Assembly: GCA_016714795.1 (NCBI GenBank)
Contig: JADKCA010000001.1
Location: 310,001-374,000 of the forward strand
Length of the DNA stretch: 64,000 bases
Direction of reading: 5' to 3'
Origin: Sphingomonadales bacterium
GTDB taxonomy: Bacteria; Pseudomonadota; Alphaproteobacteria; Sphingomonadales; Sphingomonadaceae
How positions within the stretch are numbered: the stretch's first letter is position 1; each line of letters starts with the position of its first letter. The notes under the pieces are model-generated. The model worked only from the letters and a program-made list of their open reading frames with translations. It was not told where the DNA came from and made no database searches. Shown in pieces: positions 29,963 to 37,540 of the stretch. The position numbers and the translations under genes were made by a program.

Positions 29963-31153
29963 ATGGGGATTGGCAATCAGGACGAAACAGCGTTCGAATT
30001 CACCGGAAGCTGGAAAGAATTTGCGCCCATTGCGCTCACCAACGCGGTGTTGAGCATTGTCACTTTGTCCTTCTACCGTTTTTGGGCAATCACGCGGGAG
30101 CGGCAATATCTCTGGTCGCACAGCCGCTTTATCGATGATCATCTGGAATGGACGGGGACCGGCGTCGAACTGTTCAAGGGCTTTCTGCTTGCGCTTATCC
30201 TGTTCGGCGGGCCGTGGCTCATCCTGACATTCGGTGTGCAGGCGCTGGTGCTGCAAGGCTATACCATGGCGGCGGGCATATTGGGTGTGCTGGCGTTCCT
30301 GCTGCTCATCATGTTGCCCGGCTTTGCCAAGTTCCGTGCGCTGCGCTTCCGCCTGTCGCGCACGCACTGGCACGGCATTCGCGGCGGCAGCGATGATCCG
30401 GGCATCGGCTATGCCTTTCAGACCGTGTGGCGCACGGTGCTGGGATATATTCCGCTGACGCTGATGATCCCCTGGTCGATGACGACGCTGTGGAAGAAAC
30501 GCTGGGACGCGATGAGCTTCGGCCCGCACAATTTCGTTTCAAACCCCAGCTGGGAGAAAATGCTGGGGCGTTATGTGATTTGCGCCTTGCTGGCACCGTT
30601 GCTGGTGGTGGCCGTCGCGGCGGTTGTCGCGTTGGGGGCCTCAGCCATGTCTGCGTCCAACCCGAGCCCGATTGCGGTCGGCGTATCGGTTGTGGTGTTC
30701 TACGCGGCCTTTTTCATCATCCCGATTGCTTATTATGCCGCCTTTTTCCGCGAAGGCGTGGACACGCTGGAGCTGTCCACGCTGGAGTTCCGCTTTACCG
30801 CGCGCACCAAGGACTGGCTGATCCTGTTCCTCGGCCATGGCGGGTTGGGGCTGCTCGCCTTGCTCGTGGCCGGGCTGATTGCCGCGCCCTTTATCGCTAC
30901 GACGGATTTCTCGAAGCTCGGGGCGAGTGACGCACAGGTGCTCAGCCAGGCTTCGATCATCGGGCTGGCGATTGCCTATCTGGTGCCCTTTTCGCTGGTG
31001 ATGCCGTTCATCCGTTACCGCAACTGGCGCTTCTTCATGCGCCATATGGAGGCGGGCGGGGAGATTGATCTGGCCGCGCTGACCCAATCGACCACGCGCC
31101 GTGCGGCGGAAGGCGAAGGCCTGCTCGACGCGCTGGATGTGGGAGCGTTCTGA
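29963..31153 (+). CDS. DUF898 (YjgN-like) polytopic membrane protein
   Basis: A 396-residue inner-membrane protein of the YjgN/DUF898 family, function unknown. After a short soluble start (FEFTGSWKEFAPIALTNAVL) it has repeated hydrophobic segments, at least six to eight helices, with the family phrase LSFYRFWAITRERQYLWSHS. The ATG at 29963 is preceded by a GGGGGG site. The stop is four bases before an M48 peptidase gene. DUF898 genes next to membrane-attached M48 peptidases suggest a functional pair, which is an inference from adjacency. Confidence 0.88.
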   Translation: MGIGNQDETAFEFTGSWKEFAPIALTNAVLSIVTLSFYRFWAITRERQYLWSHSRFIDDHLEWTGTGVELFKGFLLALILFGGPWLILTFGVQALVLQGYTMAAGILGVLAFLLLIMLPGFAKFRALRFRLSRTHWHGIRGGSDDPGIGYAFQTVWRTVLGYIPLTLMIPWSMTTLWKKRWDAMSFGPHNFVSNPSWEKMLGRYVICALLAPLLVVAVAAVVALGASAMSASNPSPIAVGVSVVVFYAAFFIIPIAYYAAFFREGVDTLELSTLEFRFTARTKDWLILFLGHGGLGLLALLVAGLIAAPFIATTDFSKLGASDAQVLSQASIIGLAIAYLVPFSLVMPFIRYRNWRFFMRHMEAGGEIDLAALTQSTTRRAAEGEGLLDALDVGAF

Positions 31154-31156
31154 GCG

Positions 31157-32221
31157 ATGGAGTGGCCGGTCTGGCATTATGATGGCGGCAACGCGACGCG
31201 GCATGATTGCACGCTCGTAGCGGGTCAGGACGGGTTCCGGCTGAGGGATGCGCCGGACCCTGACCGTTTTTATCCGTGGAATGCGATGGTTTCGGTGGGA
31301 CATCGCAACGGGACAGACTTGTTCGCGCATCGCGATCTGGAAGGCTGGCGGGTCATCTTCCCCAGCGGCACTCCTGCCGAACTGATCCCGCTTCTGCCCA
31401 AAACCAAGCATTATGGCGGTGTGATTGACCGGTTCGGCCTCTGGCCTGCGGCGGCCGTCCTGCTTGCGCTGTCGGTGGGGCTGATCCTCGTCGTGCTCAA
31501 AATCCCTGAATATCTGGCGCCCTACGTTCCCATGTCTTGGGAAAAGAAGCTGGGCGATGCGATGATCGGCGATTTTGGCGGGCGCATCTGCCACGGGCCG
31601 GGGGCAAACAAGGTGCTGACCGATTTTCAGGCGCGGCTTGATCCGAAGGGCGCGAAACTGGACGTCAGCATCGTCAATATCGATATGGTCAACGCCGTCG
31701 CGCTGCCGGGTGGCAAGATCATGCTGTTTGAAGGGTTGCTGAAAAAGGCCGACAATCCAGATGAAGTGGCGGGGGTTCTGGGCCATGAGATTGGCCATGT
31801 CCGCAACCGTGATGTGGCGCAGGCGCTGATCCGCCAGTTCGGCCTGTCCGCCGTGATTGGCGGCGGCAACACGGGCGCGATGGCGAACGCGCTGATTTCC
31901 TACAGCTACTCGCGCGAGGCCGAGGCGGCGGCGGATGATCACGCCATCGGCCTGCTCAAGGCCGCATCCATTTCACCCGATCCCACCGCCGCCTTTTTCG
32001 GCAAGCTGGCGGGGCAGGAGAAGGCGCTGGGCGAAAGCGCGGCCGCCTTGGGCTATCTTTCCAGCCACCCGCTCTCCGCATCGCGCGAAAAAGCGTTCCG
32101 TGACAGTGCAGACAAGACCAGGGCGTACAAGCCGGTGCTGAGCGATGCGGAATGGGCGACGCTCAAAGCCGCGTGTGACAGCGATCCGAACGTGAAAGAA
32201 GGCGGGCTCGGTCTGTTTTAA
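31157..32221 (+). CDS. M48-family metallopeptidase, membrane anchored
   Basis: A 354-residue zinc peptidase. The N-terminal 80 residues form a small beta domain (WHYDGGNATRHDCTLV...FYPWNAMVSV), followed by one membrane helix (about 93-113, LWPAAAVLLALSVGLILVVL) and the M48 catalytic domain with HEIGH at residues 210-214 and the downstream Glu in SYSREAEAAADDHA. Members in other species act in envelope protein quality control. It follows the DUF898 gene by three bases and is probably in the same transcript. Confidence 0.93.
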   Translation: MEWPVWHYDGGNATRHDCTLVAGQDGFRLRDAPDPDRFYPWNAMVSVGHRNGTDLFAHRDLEGWRVIFPSGTPAELIPLLPKTKHYGGVIDRFGLWPAAAVLLALSVGLILVVLKIPEYLAPYVPMSWEKKLGDAMIGDFGGRICHGPGANKVLTDFQARLDPKGAKLDVSIVNIDMVNAVALPGGKIMLFEGLLKKADNPDEVAGVLGHEIGHVRNRDVAQALIRQFGLSAVIGGGNTGAMANALISYSYSREAEAAADDHAIGLLKAASISPDPTAAFFGKLAGQEKALGESAAALGYLSSHPLSASREKAFRDSADKTRAYKPVLSDAEWATLKAACDSDPNVKEGGLGLF

Positions 32222-32233
32222 GTGCCGCCGCGT

Positions 32234-33028
32234 TCAGATCTTGGCGCGGCCTTCCTTCTTCATCGTGCGGCGGATCAGGCCCGGCACCCAACGCGCGAGG
32301 AAGCGCAGGCGCTTGGCGGTCTTGCCGACAGGATAATGCACATCCTTGCCTTCATGCACAGCCAGCCAGGCGGTCTGCGCCACCTCTTCCAACGGGGTGA
32401 ATTCCAGGCCCGAGTCCTGAACTTCCTGCCGCGCGGTCTGGTTGGTGCCTGCCGTCGTGATGTCCAGAAGCGGCGTGTTGACGAAGCCGGGCATGAGCGA
32501 GCGCACCCGGATGCCGAGTGCCGCCCATTCAATGTCGAGCGCTTCGGTGAGCCCGCGCACCGCAAATTTGGTCGCGGCATAGGTGGCGAGGCCCGGCGGT
32601 CCGAAAATGCCCGCCGCCGATGCCGTGTTGAGCAGGCAGCTGCCCGGCGTCTGGCGCAGAAAGGGCAGACCCGCTTCTGCCCCGTAGACCACGCCCCGGA
32701 AGTTGATGTCGATCAGCAGGTCATGGTCCGCCGTGCTGCAATCCGCAAACTGTCCGCCACGCGCGATGCCGGCATTGTTGAACAGCACGTCCAGCCGCCC
32801 GCCGGATTTCTCTGCAAAGGCAGACAATGCCGCATCCCAGGCCTTGCGGTCGCGCACGTCCAGCCGGTGGCAGCTGCTCATGCCCGTCGGCAGCAGAGCG
32901 GCTGTCTCGGCCATTCCCGCTTCGTTGACATCGGCCAGCCCCACAAACCAGCCCTGTGCGGCGAAATGCTGCGCCACGGCCCGACCGATGCCGGACGCGC
33001 CGCCGGTGATGAAGATGGATTGCACCAT
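32234..33028 (-). CDS. Short-chain dehydrogenase/reductase
   Basis: A 264-residue classical SDR. The cofactor motif is TGGASGIG (residues 8-15), with NNAG at 84-87, catalytic Ser137, and Tyr150 with Lys154 in YAATK. Asp33 after the second strand (LADVN) suggests NAD(H) preference. The basic C-terminal tail (RRTMKKEGRAKI) extends beyond the core. The substrate is not predictable. It converges on the M48 gene with a 12-bp gap. Confidence 0.93.
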   Translation of the reverse strand: MVQSIFITGGASGIGRAVAQHFAAQGWFVGLADVNEAGMAETAALLPTGMSSCHRLDVRDRKAWDAALSAFAEKSGGRLDVLFNNAGIARGGQFADCSTADHDLLIDINFRGVVYGAEAGLPFLRQTPGSCLLNTASAAGIFGPPGLATYAATKFAVRGLTEALDIEWAALGIRVRSLMPGFVNTPLLDITTAGTNQTARQEVQDSGLEFTPLEEVAQTAWLAVHEGKDVHYPVGKTAKRLRFLARWVPGLIRRTMKKEGRAKI

Positions 33029-33072
33029 GGATGTTTTGCCCTCTTGTCTCTGGCCTTAAGTCACCGCATGTG

Positions 33073-33594
33073 ATGCCAATGCTCAGGATTCGCAACATCA
33101 TCTTCGCGCTCTTGCTGGCGCTGCTTCCCACGCCCGCGTTCGCGCAGGTGGTTGCCACTTTTTATTCGCATGAGTTGGGAACCCAGTTTCCGCACGCCTT
33201 TGTCGTCCTGAAGGGAACGCCCGTGCGTGGCGGAGCACCGGTTGATACAAATTATGGATTTACCGCCAAAGCGGTAACACCGGCAATGCTGATGGGTTCC
33301 GTTCCCGGTCGCATGGATACCGCCACGCCGGAATATATCGCCAAGAGCGATCCGCAATTTGCGATGACGCTGTCCGACGCGCAATATGATGCGTTGATGG
33401 AGGTTGTCGCGCGCTGGAGCGTGAAGCCCGGCAGCACCTATCATCTGAACAAGCATAATTGCGTGTTTTTCGCCGGGGAAATGGCGCAGGCGATCGGCCT
33501 GAAGGTGGAATTTCCCAAAGGCCTGATGAAACGGCCCAGATCCTATTTGCAGCATCTGATGGGGCTCAACCCCGGTCTGAAGCCGGTCAAATGA
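33073..33594 (+). CDS. Secreted hypothetical protein with His-Asn-Cys motif
   Basis: A 173-residue exported protein. The signal peptide runs to AFA-Q near residue 24. The mature part contains STYHLNKHNCVFFAGEMAQ, a His/Asn/Cys cluster reminiscent of NlpC/P60- or LRAT-like permuted papain folds, in which such a Cys is catalytic. The similarity is only at motif level. The start is MPMLRIRN (ATG 33073); the frame extends upstream to 33031 without family support. The stop overlaps the MOSC gene start (ATGA), implying co-translation. Confidence 0.72.
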   Translation: MPMLRIRNIIFALLLALLPTPAFAQVVATFYSHELGTQFPHAFVVLKGTPVRGGAPVDTNYGFTAKAVTPAMLMGSVPGRMDTATPEYIAKSDPQFAMTLSDAQYDALMEVVARWSVKPGSTYHLNKHNCVFFAGEMAQAIGLKVEFPKGLMKRPRSYLQHLMGLNPGLKPVK

Positions 33595-34241
33595 CCAGCG
33601 CGCTGATCCGCGCGGTGCTCGCCGGGACCATTGTCCCGTTCGCGCGCGGAGAAGGGAGCGCGATTGCCAAGGCTCCCCGCCAAGGGCTGATGCGGATCGG
33701 CTGGCTGGGGCTGGAGGGCGATGAACAGGCCGACAGGGTTCATCATGGCGGGCCGGACAAGGCGCTGCATCTCTATCCGTTCGATCATTATGCCCGCTGG
33801 CGGCAAGACGCGCCCGATCATCCTCTGCTCGGCGCGCCCGGCGCATTCGGTGAAAACCTCTCGACCGAAGGGTTGACGGAAGATCAGGTGTGCATCGGAG
33901 ACCGGTTCCGCTGTGGCTCGGCGCTTCTTGAAATCAGCCAGCCGCGCCAGCCTTGCTGGAAACAGGGGCATCGCATGGAATGGACGACGCTCCCCAAGCT
34001 GATGGTGCGCGAGGGCCGCTCTGGCTGGTATTTCCGCGTGGTTGAGGAAGGCAAGGTGCAGGCGGGCAATGCCATGGTGCTGCTGGAGCGGCCACTCCCT
34101 GATTGGACGGTCAAACGCGTGTTCGATCTTCTGATTGGCGGAGGCTGGAAGAGCGAACCAGAAGCCTTGCCAGCGCTTCGGGACATGGCGTTGCTCGAAA
34201 AGGGTTGGCGCGACGGCGCTGCGTCGCTGATCGCAGGTTGA
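33591..34241 (+). CDS. MOSC domain protein (YiiM-like)
   Basis: A 216-residue MOSC protein of the YiiM subgroup, which in other bacteria handles 6-N-hydroxylaminopurine detoxification or molybdenum cofactor sulfur chemistry. Characteristic pieces are the early LEGDEQADRVHHGGPDKALH, the YPFDHYARWR segment, GAFGENLSTEGLTEDQVCIGD and the conserved Cys in SQPRQPCWKQGHR. It is soluble with a C-terminal helical extension. The ATG overlaps the preceding secreted-protein stop; the glycine riboswitch begins about 40 bp downstream. Confidence 0.92.
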   Translation: MTSALIRAVLAGTIVPFARGEGSAIAKAPRQGLMRIGWLGLEGDEQADRVHHGGPDKALHLYPFDHYARWRQDAPDHPLLGAPGAFGENLSTEGLTEDQVCIGDRFRCGSALLEISQPRQPCWKQGHRMEWTTLPKLMVREGRSGWYFRVVEEGKVQAGNAMVLLERPLPDWTVKRVFDLLIGGGWKSEPEALPALRDMALLEKGWRDGAASLIAG

Positions 34242-34281
34242 CTCGAATCGGCTCGTGCTGCACTGCAGCGAAGTCGCTGAC

Positions 34282-34485
34282 GGAGCGGGAGAGCATCAGG
34301 GAGACCTGATCGCCGAAGGAGCAACCGCCCCGGAATCTCTCAGGCAAAAGGACCGCATCGGCTTTTGCGACACTCTGGAAAGCGTTCCTGTGCAAGCAGG
34401 AGCCACCGAAGGGGTAAGTGCCTGCACCAGCGGCGCATGAAAGCTCTCAGGTTCCCGTGACAGAGGGGGTGCCATTTGGCGCACC
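34282..34485 (+). promoter_or_regulatory. Tandem glycine riboswitch (gcvT element)
   Basis: Two glycine aptamers in series upstream of gcvT. Aptamer 1 (about 34285-34357) has GCGGGAGAG, CGCCGAAGGAGCAA and CTCTCAGGCAAAAGGACCGC. Aptamer 2 (about 34371-34469) has ACTCTGGAAAG, CACCGAAGGGGTAAG and GCTCTCAGGTTCCCGTGACA followed by GAGGGGG. A compact hairpin at about 34467-34485 (GGTGCC..GGCGCACC) follows, just before the ribosome-binding site at 34493-34497; it is the likely expression platform. Glycine binding is expected to switch on the cleavage operon. The tandem arrangement is typical. Confidence 0.95.
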
Positions 34486-34505
34486 ACTGCACGAGGACAA
34501 AATTA

Positions 34506-35693
34506 GTGAGCGACACAAACAATCTTCAAGAGGTTTTGACGCTGCCGCTCGATGGCTGGCATCGCGCAAAGGGCGCGCGGATGGTGCCGTTCGCGGGCTA
34601 TGCCATGCCCATCCAATATGAAGGCATCATGGCCGAACATCTCTGGACGCGCGAGAGTGCTGGCCTGTTCGATGTGAGCCATATGGGCCAGCTGATCCTG
34701 TCTGGTGACGGGGCAGACGCTGCGCTGGAGGCTGTCACACCCAGCGACCTCATCGGCTTGAAACAAGGCAAGCAGCGCTATTCGATGCTGCTCAATGAAG
34801 ATGGCTGGATCGAGGATGACATGATGGTCGCCCGCGCGCCGATGGGGCTTTATCTGGTCGTCAACGGATCGGAAAAGGCGAAGGACATCGCCTTCTTGCG
34901 CGCGCATCTGCCGGATCATCTGACGCTCACCCATCTCGAAGACCGCGCGTTGCTGGCGTTGCAAGGCCCCAAGGCGGTTGATGCGCTTGCCCGCGTGGTG
35001 CCGGGCGTGGACCGGTTGTTTTTCATGGAGGCGGATAGCTTCATCTGGGCGAATGCGGGCGATCCGCAGCCGCTTTGGATCAGCCGTTCGGGCTATACCG
35101 GTGAAGACGGGTTCGAGATTTCGGTTCCTGCCGATCATGCTGTGGCTCTGGCTGACGTTTTGGCGGCGCAACCCGAAGTGAAGCCCATCGGGCTTGGCGC
35201 GCGAGATTCGCTGCGGCTGGAAGCCGGGCTGCCGCTTTATGGGCATGACCTCAACGATACGACCAACCCGGCCATGGCCGATCTGGGCTTTGCCGTGGCC
35301 AAGCGGCGGCGCGAGGCGGCGGATTTTCCGGGTGCCGCCTCGATCCTCATCGAGCTGAACCAGGGCCCGCCGCTGACCCGGCTTGGCTTCATCGTTGAAG
35401 GCCGCCAGCCGGTGCGCGAGAATGTCGAGCTGTTTGACGGCGACAGATCCGTCGGTTTTGTCACGTCGGGCGGCCATTCGCCCTGTCTCGGCCAGCCCAT
35501 CGGCATGGCCCTTTTGGAGGAAAACTGGGCCAAAACCGGCTTGACACTCGAAGCCGAAGTGCGCGGCAAGCGGGTGCCCGTGAAGACCGTGCCCATGCCG
35601 TTCGTCCCCCATCGCTATCACCGCGCGATTTCGAGGCAGGCAAAGCCTGACGGCTCGGACATCGCGCCTCATCAGACCAAAGGAGCCAAATAA
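34506..35693 (+). CDS. gcvT: Glycine cleavage system T protein (aminomethyltransferase)
   Basis: Transfers the methylene group from the lipoyl arm of GcvH to tetrahydrofolate and releases ammonia. The 395-residue protein starts at GTG (34506-34508), eight bases after a GAGGA site, reading MSDTNNLQEVLTLPLDGWH. Family motifs are MVPFAGYAMPIQYEG, FDVSHMGQ, SRSGYTGEDGFEI and LGARDSLRLEAGLPLYGHDL, followed by the C-terminal barrel domain. Its TAA stop overlaps the gcvH ATG. It is the first gene after the riboswitch. Confidence 0.97.
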   Translation: MSDTNNLQEVLTLPLDGWHRAKGARMVPFAGYAMPIQYEGIMAEHLWTRESAGLFDVSHMGQLILSGDGADAALEAVTPSDLIGLKQGKQRYSMLLNEDGWIEDDMMVARAPMGLYLVVNGSEKAKDIAFLRAHLPDHLTLTHLEDRALLALQGPKAVDALARVVPGVDRLFFMEADSFIWANAGDPQPLWISRSGYTGEDGFEISVPADHAVALADVLAAQPEVKPIGLGARDSLRLEAGLPLYGHDLNDTTNPAMADLGFAVAKRRREAADFPGAASILIELNQGPPLTRLGFIVEGRQPVRENVELFDGDRSVGFVTSGGHSPCLGQPIGMALLEENWAKTGLTLEAEVRGKRVPVKTVPMPFVPHRYHRAISRQAKPDGSDIAPHQTKGAK

Positions 35694-36064
35694 TGACCCG
35701 CTATTTCACCGATGAACATGAATGGATCGACGTGGATGGCAGCACTGCCACCGTGGGCATCACGTCTTACGCGCAGGAGCAACTGGGCGACATCGTGTTC
35801 GTGGAAGTGCCCGCATCAGGCGCGTCTGTCAGCAAGGGCGGGGAAGCCGCCGTGGTGGAATCGGTCAAGGCCGCGTCTGATGTGTACGCGCCCGTTTCCG
35901 GCACAGTCACCGAAGGCAATGCCGCACTCGCCGATGATCCGAGCCTTGTGAACAGCGATCCCGAAGGGGCGGGCTGGTTCTTCAAGCTGACGCTGGCTGA
36001 TCCGGGTGAACTGGACGGGCTGATGGATGAGGCCGGGTATAAGGCTTTTGTGGCCGGGCTGTGA
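35693..36064 (+). CDS. gcvH: Glycine cleavage system H protein
   Basis: Lipoyl carrier that shuttles the aminomethyl group between the P, T and L proteins. The 123 residues have the lipoylated lysine at position 59 in VVESVKAASDVYAPVSG. The N-terminal RYFTDEHEWIDVDG and the C-terminal WFFKLTLADPGELDGLMDEAGY are standard. Start overlaps the gcvT stop by one base. A 98-bp palindromic element follows before gcvPA. Confidence 0.97.
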   Translation: MTRYFTDEHEWIDVDGSTATVGITSYAQEQLGDIVFVEVPASGASVSKGGEAAVVESVKAASDVYAPVSGTVTEGNAALADDPSLVNSDPEGAGWFFKLTLADPGELDGLMDEAGYKAFVAGL

Positions 36065-36072
36065 ATGAATAG

Positions 36073-36170
36073 CCCTCTCTCCTTCAGGGGAGAGGGTTGG
36101 GAGAGGGGACTGTCCACGCGTGGCGTTTTGGACATTCCTCTCCCCTGACCCCTCCCCTGAAAGGGAGGGG
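36073..36170. repeat. Composite palindromic element, copy 2 (gcvH-gcvPA gap)
   Basis: A 98-bp element with the same head-to-head double-hairpin plan as copy 1. Left unit: CCCTCTCTCCTTCAGGGGAG with AGGG and a GGGAGAGGGG tail. Right unit: CCTCTCCCCTGACCCC then TCCCCTGAAAGGGAGGGG. The central spacer contains its own small palindrome around GTCCACGCGTGG. It fills nearly all of the 120-bp gap inside the operon, and gcvPA uses a GGAG site just after it. Confidence 0.85.
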
Positions 36171-36184
36171 AACTGGAGTTGAAC

Positions 36185-37540
36185 ATGCGCTACCTCCCTT
36201 TGACCCCCGCCGACCGGCAATCCATGCTCGCCACCATCGGCGCGGCCTCGATTGACGATCTTTTCGTCGATGTCCCCGCTGATGCCCGGCTGTCTGGCCC
36301 GATTGCGGGCCTCCCCAACCATGCGTCCGAAATGGCGGTTGAGCGGCATTTCTCGGCGCTCGCCCGCCAGAATATGGCCGCCAGCCACCATCCCTTCTTT
36401 CTCGGCGCGGGCGCTTACAAGCACCATGTCCCCGCCACGGTCGATCACATCATCCAGCGCGGCGAGTTTCTGACGGCCTATACGCCCTATCAGCCGGAAA
36501 TCGCGCAGGGCACGCTCCAGATGTTGTTCGAGTTCCAGACACAGGTCGCGCGGCTCTTTGGATGCGATGTGGCCAATGCGTCGATGTATGATGGCTCGAC
36601 CGCCTGTTATGAAGCGATCAGCATGGCGGGGCGAGTGACGAAGCGGCACAAGGCTTTGCTCTCCTCTGGTCTTCATCCGCATTATGTGAGCGTGGCCAAA
36701 ACCATGGCGCACTTCACCGGCGACACGCTGGAGACGGCGACACCTGCGCTCGACGGCACTGACATGGCCCACCTGCTCGACGCAGTTGATGGCGAGACGG
36801 CGTGCGTTGTCGTGCAATATCCCGACATTCTGGGCCGGGTTGAAGATCTTGGTCCGATCGCCGCGAAATGCCATGAAAAGGGTGCGCTGCTGGTGGCGGT
36901 GGTGACAGAACCCGTGGCGCTGGGCCTGTTCAAATCGCCGGGAGAGATGGGCGCGGACATTGTGGTGGGCGAAGGGCAGTCCCTGGGCGTCGGCCTGCAG
37001 TTCGGCGGGCCTTATGTCGGGCTGTTCGCCTGCAAGGAAAAGTTCGTGCGCCAGATGCCGGGGCGGCTGTGCGGGCAGACGGTGGACGCTTCGGGGAAAC
37101 GCGGCTTCGTGCTGACGCTCTCCACGCGCGAGCAGCATATCCGGCGCGAAAAGGCCACGAGCAACATCTGCACCAATGCCGGGCTGTGCGCGCTGGCGTT
37201 CAGCATCCACATGACGCTGTTGGGCGAAAGGGGGCTGCGGACGCTGGCCGAAGTGAATCACGCCAATGCCGTGGCGGCGGCGGAGCGACTGGCCCGTGTT
37301 CCGGGTGTCTCGCTCGCCACGCGCACCTTTTTCAACGAGTTCACGCTGAATCTTCCCAAGGAAGCGCGCCCGGTTGTGCGTGCGCTGGCGGACAAGGGCG
37401 TGCTCGGCGGCGTTTCGCTCGGGCGGCTTTATCCCGGCGCGGCGGCGCTTGCGAACGGCCTTGTGGTGGCTGTGACCGAAGTGGTGACCCCCGAAGATAT
37501 TGAAACCCTCGCCACCGCGCTTGAGGAGGTGCTCGCATGA
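36185..37540 (+). CDS. gcvPA: Glycine dehydrogenase (decarboxylating) subunit 1
   Basis: N-terminal half of the split P protein, which with GcvPB decarboxylates glycine. The 451 residues start MRYLPLTPADRQSMLATIG at ATG 36185; a TTG two codons earlier is in frame but less likely, since GGAG at 36175-36178 is well spaced for the ATG. Characteristic segments are GAGAYKHHVPATVDHIIQRG, the aromatic YTPYQPEIAQGTLQ, and GLFACKEKFVRQMPGRL. The stop overlaps gcvPB by ATGA. Confidence 0.97.
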   Translation: MRYLPLTPADRQSMLATIGAASIDDLFVDVPADARLSGPIAGLPNHASEMAVERHFSALARQNMAASHHPFFLGAGAYKHHVPATVDHIIQRGEFLTAYTPYQPEIAQGTLQMLFEFQTQVARLFGCDVANASMYDGSTACYEAISMAGRVTKRHKALLSSGLHPHYVSVAKTMAHFTGDTLETATPALDGTDMAHLLDAVDGETACVVVQYPDILGRVEDLGPIAAKCHEKGALLVAVVTEPVALGLFKSPGEMGADIVVGEGQSLGVGLQFGGPYVGLFACKEKFVRQMPGRLCGQTVDASGKRGFVLTLSTREQHIRREKATSNICTNAGLCALAFSIHMTLLGERGLRTLAEVNHANAVAAAERLARVPGVSLATRTFFNEFTLNLPKEARPVVRALADKGVLGGVSLGRLYPGAAALANGLVVAVTEVVTPEDIETLATALEEVLA

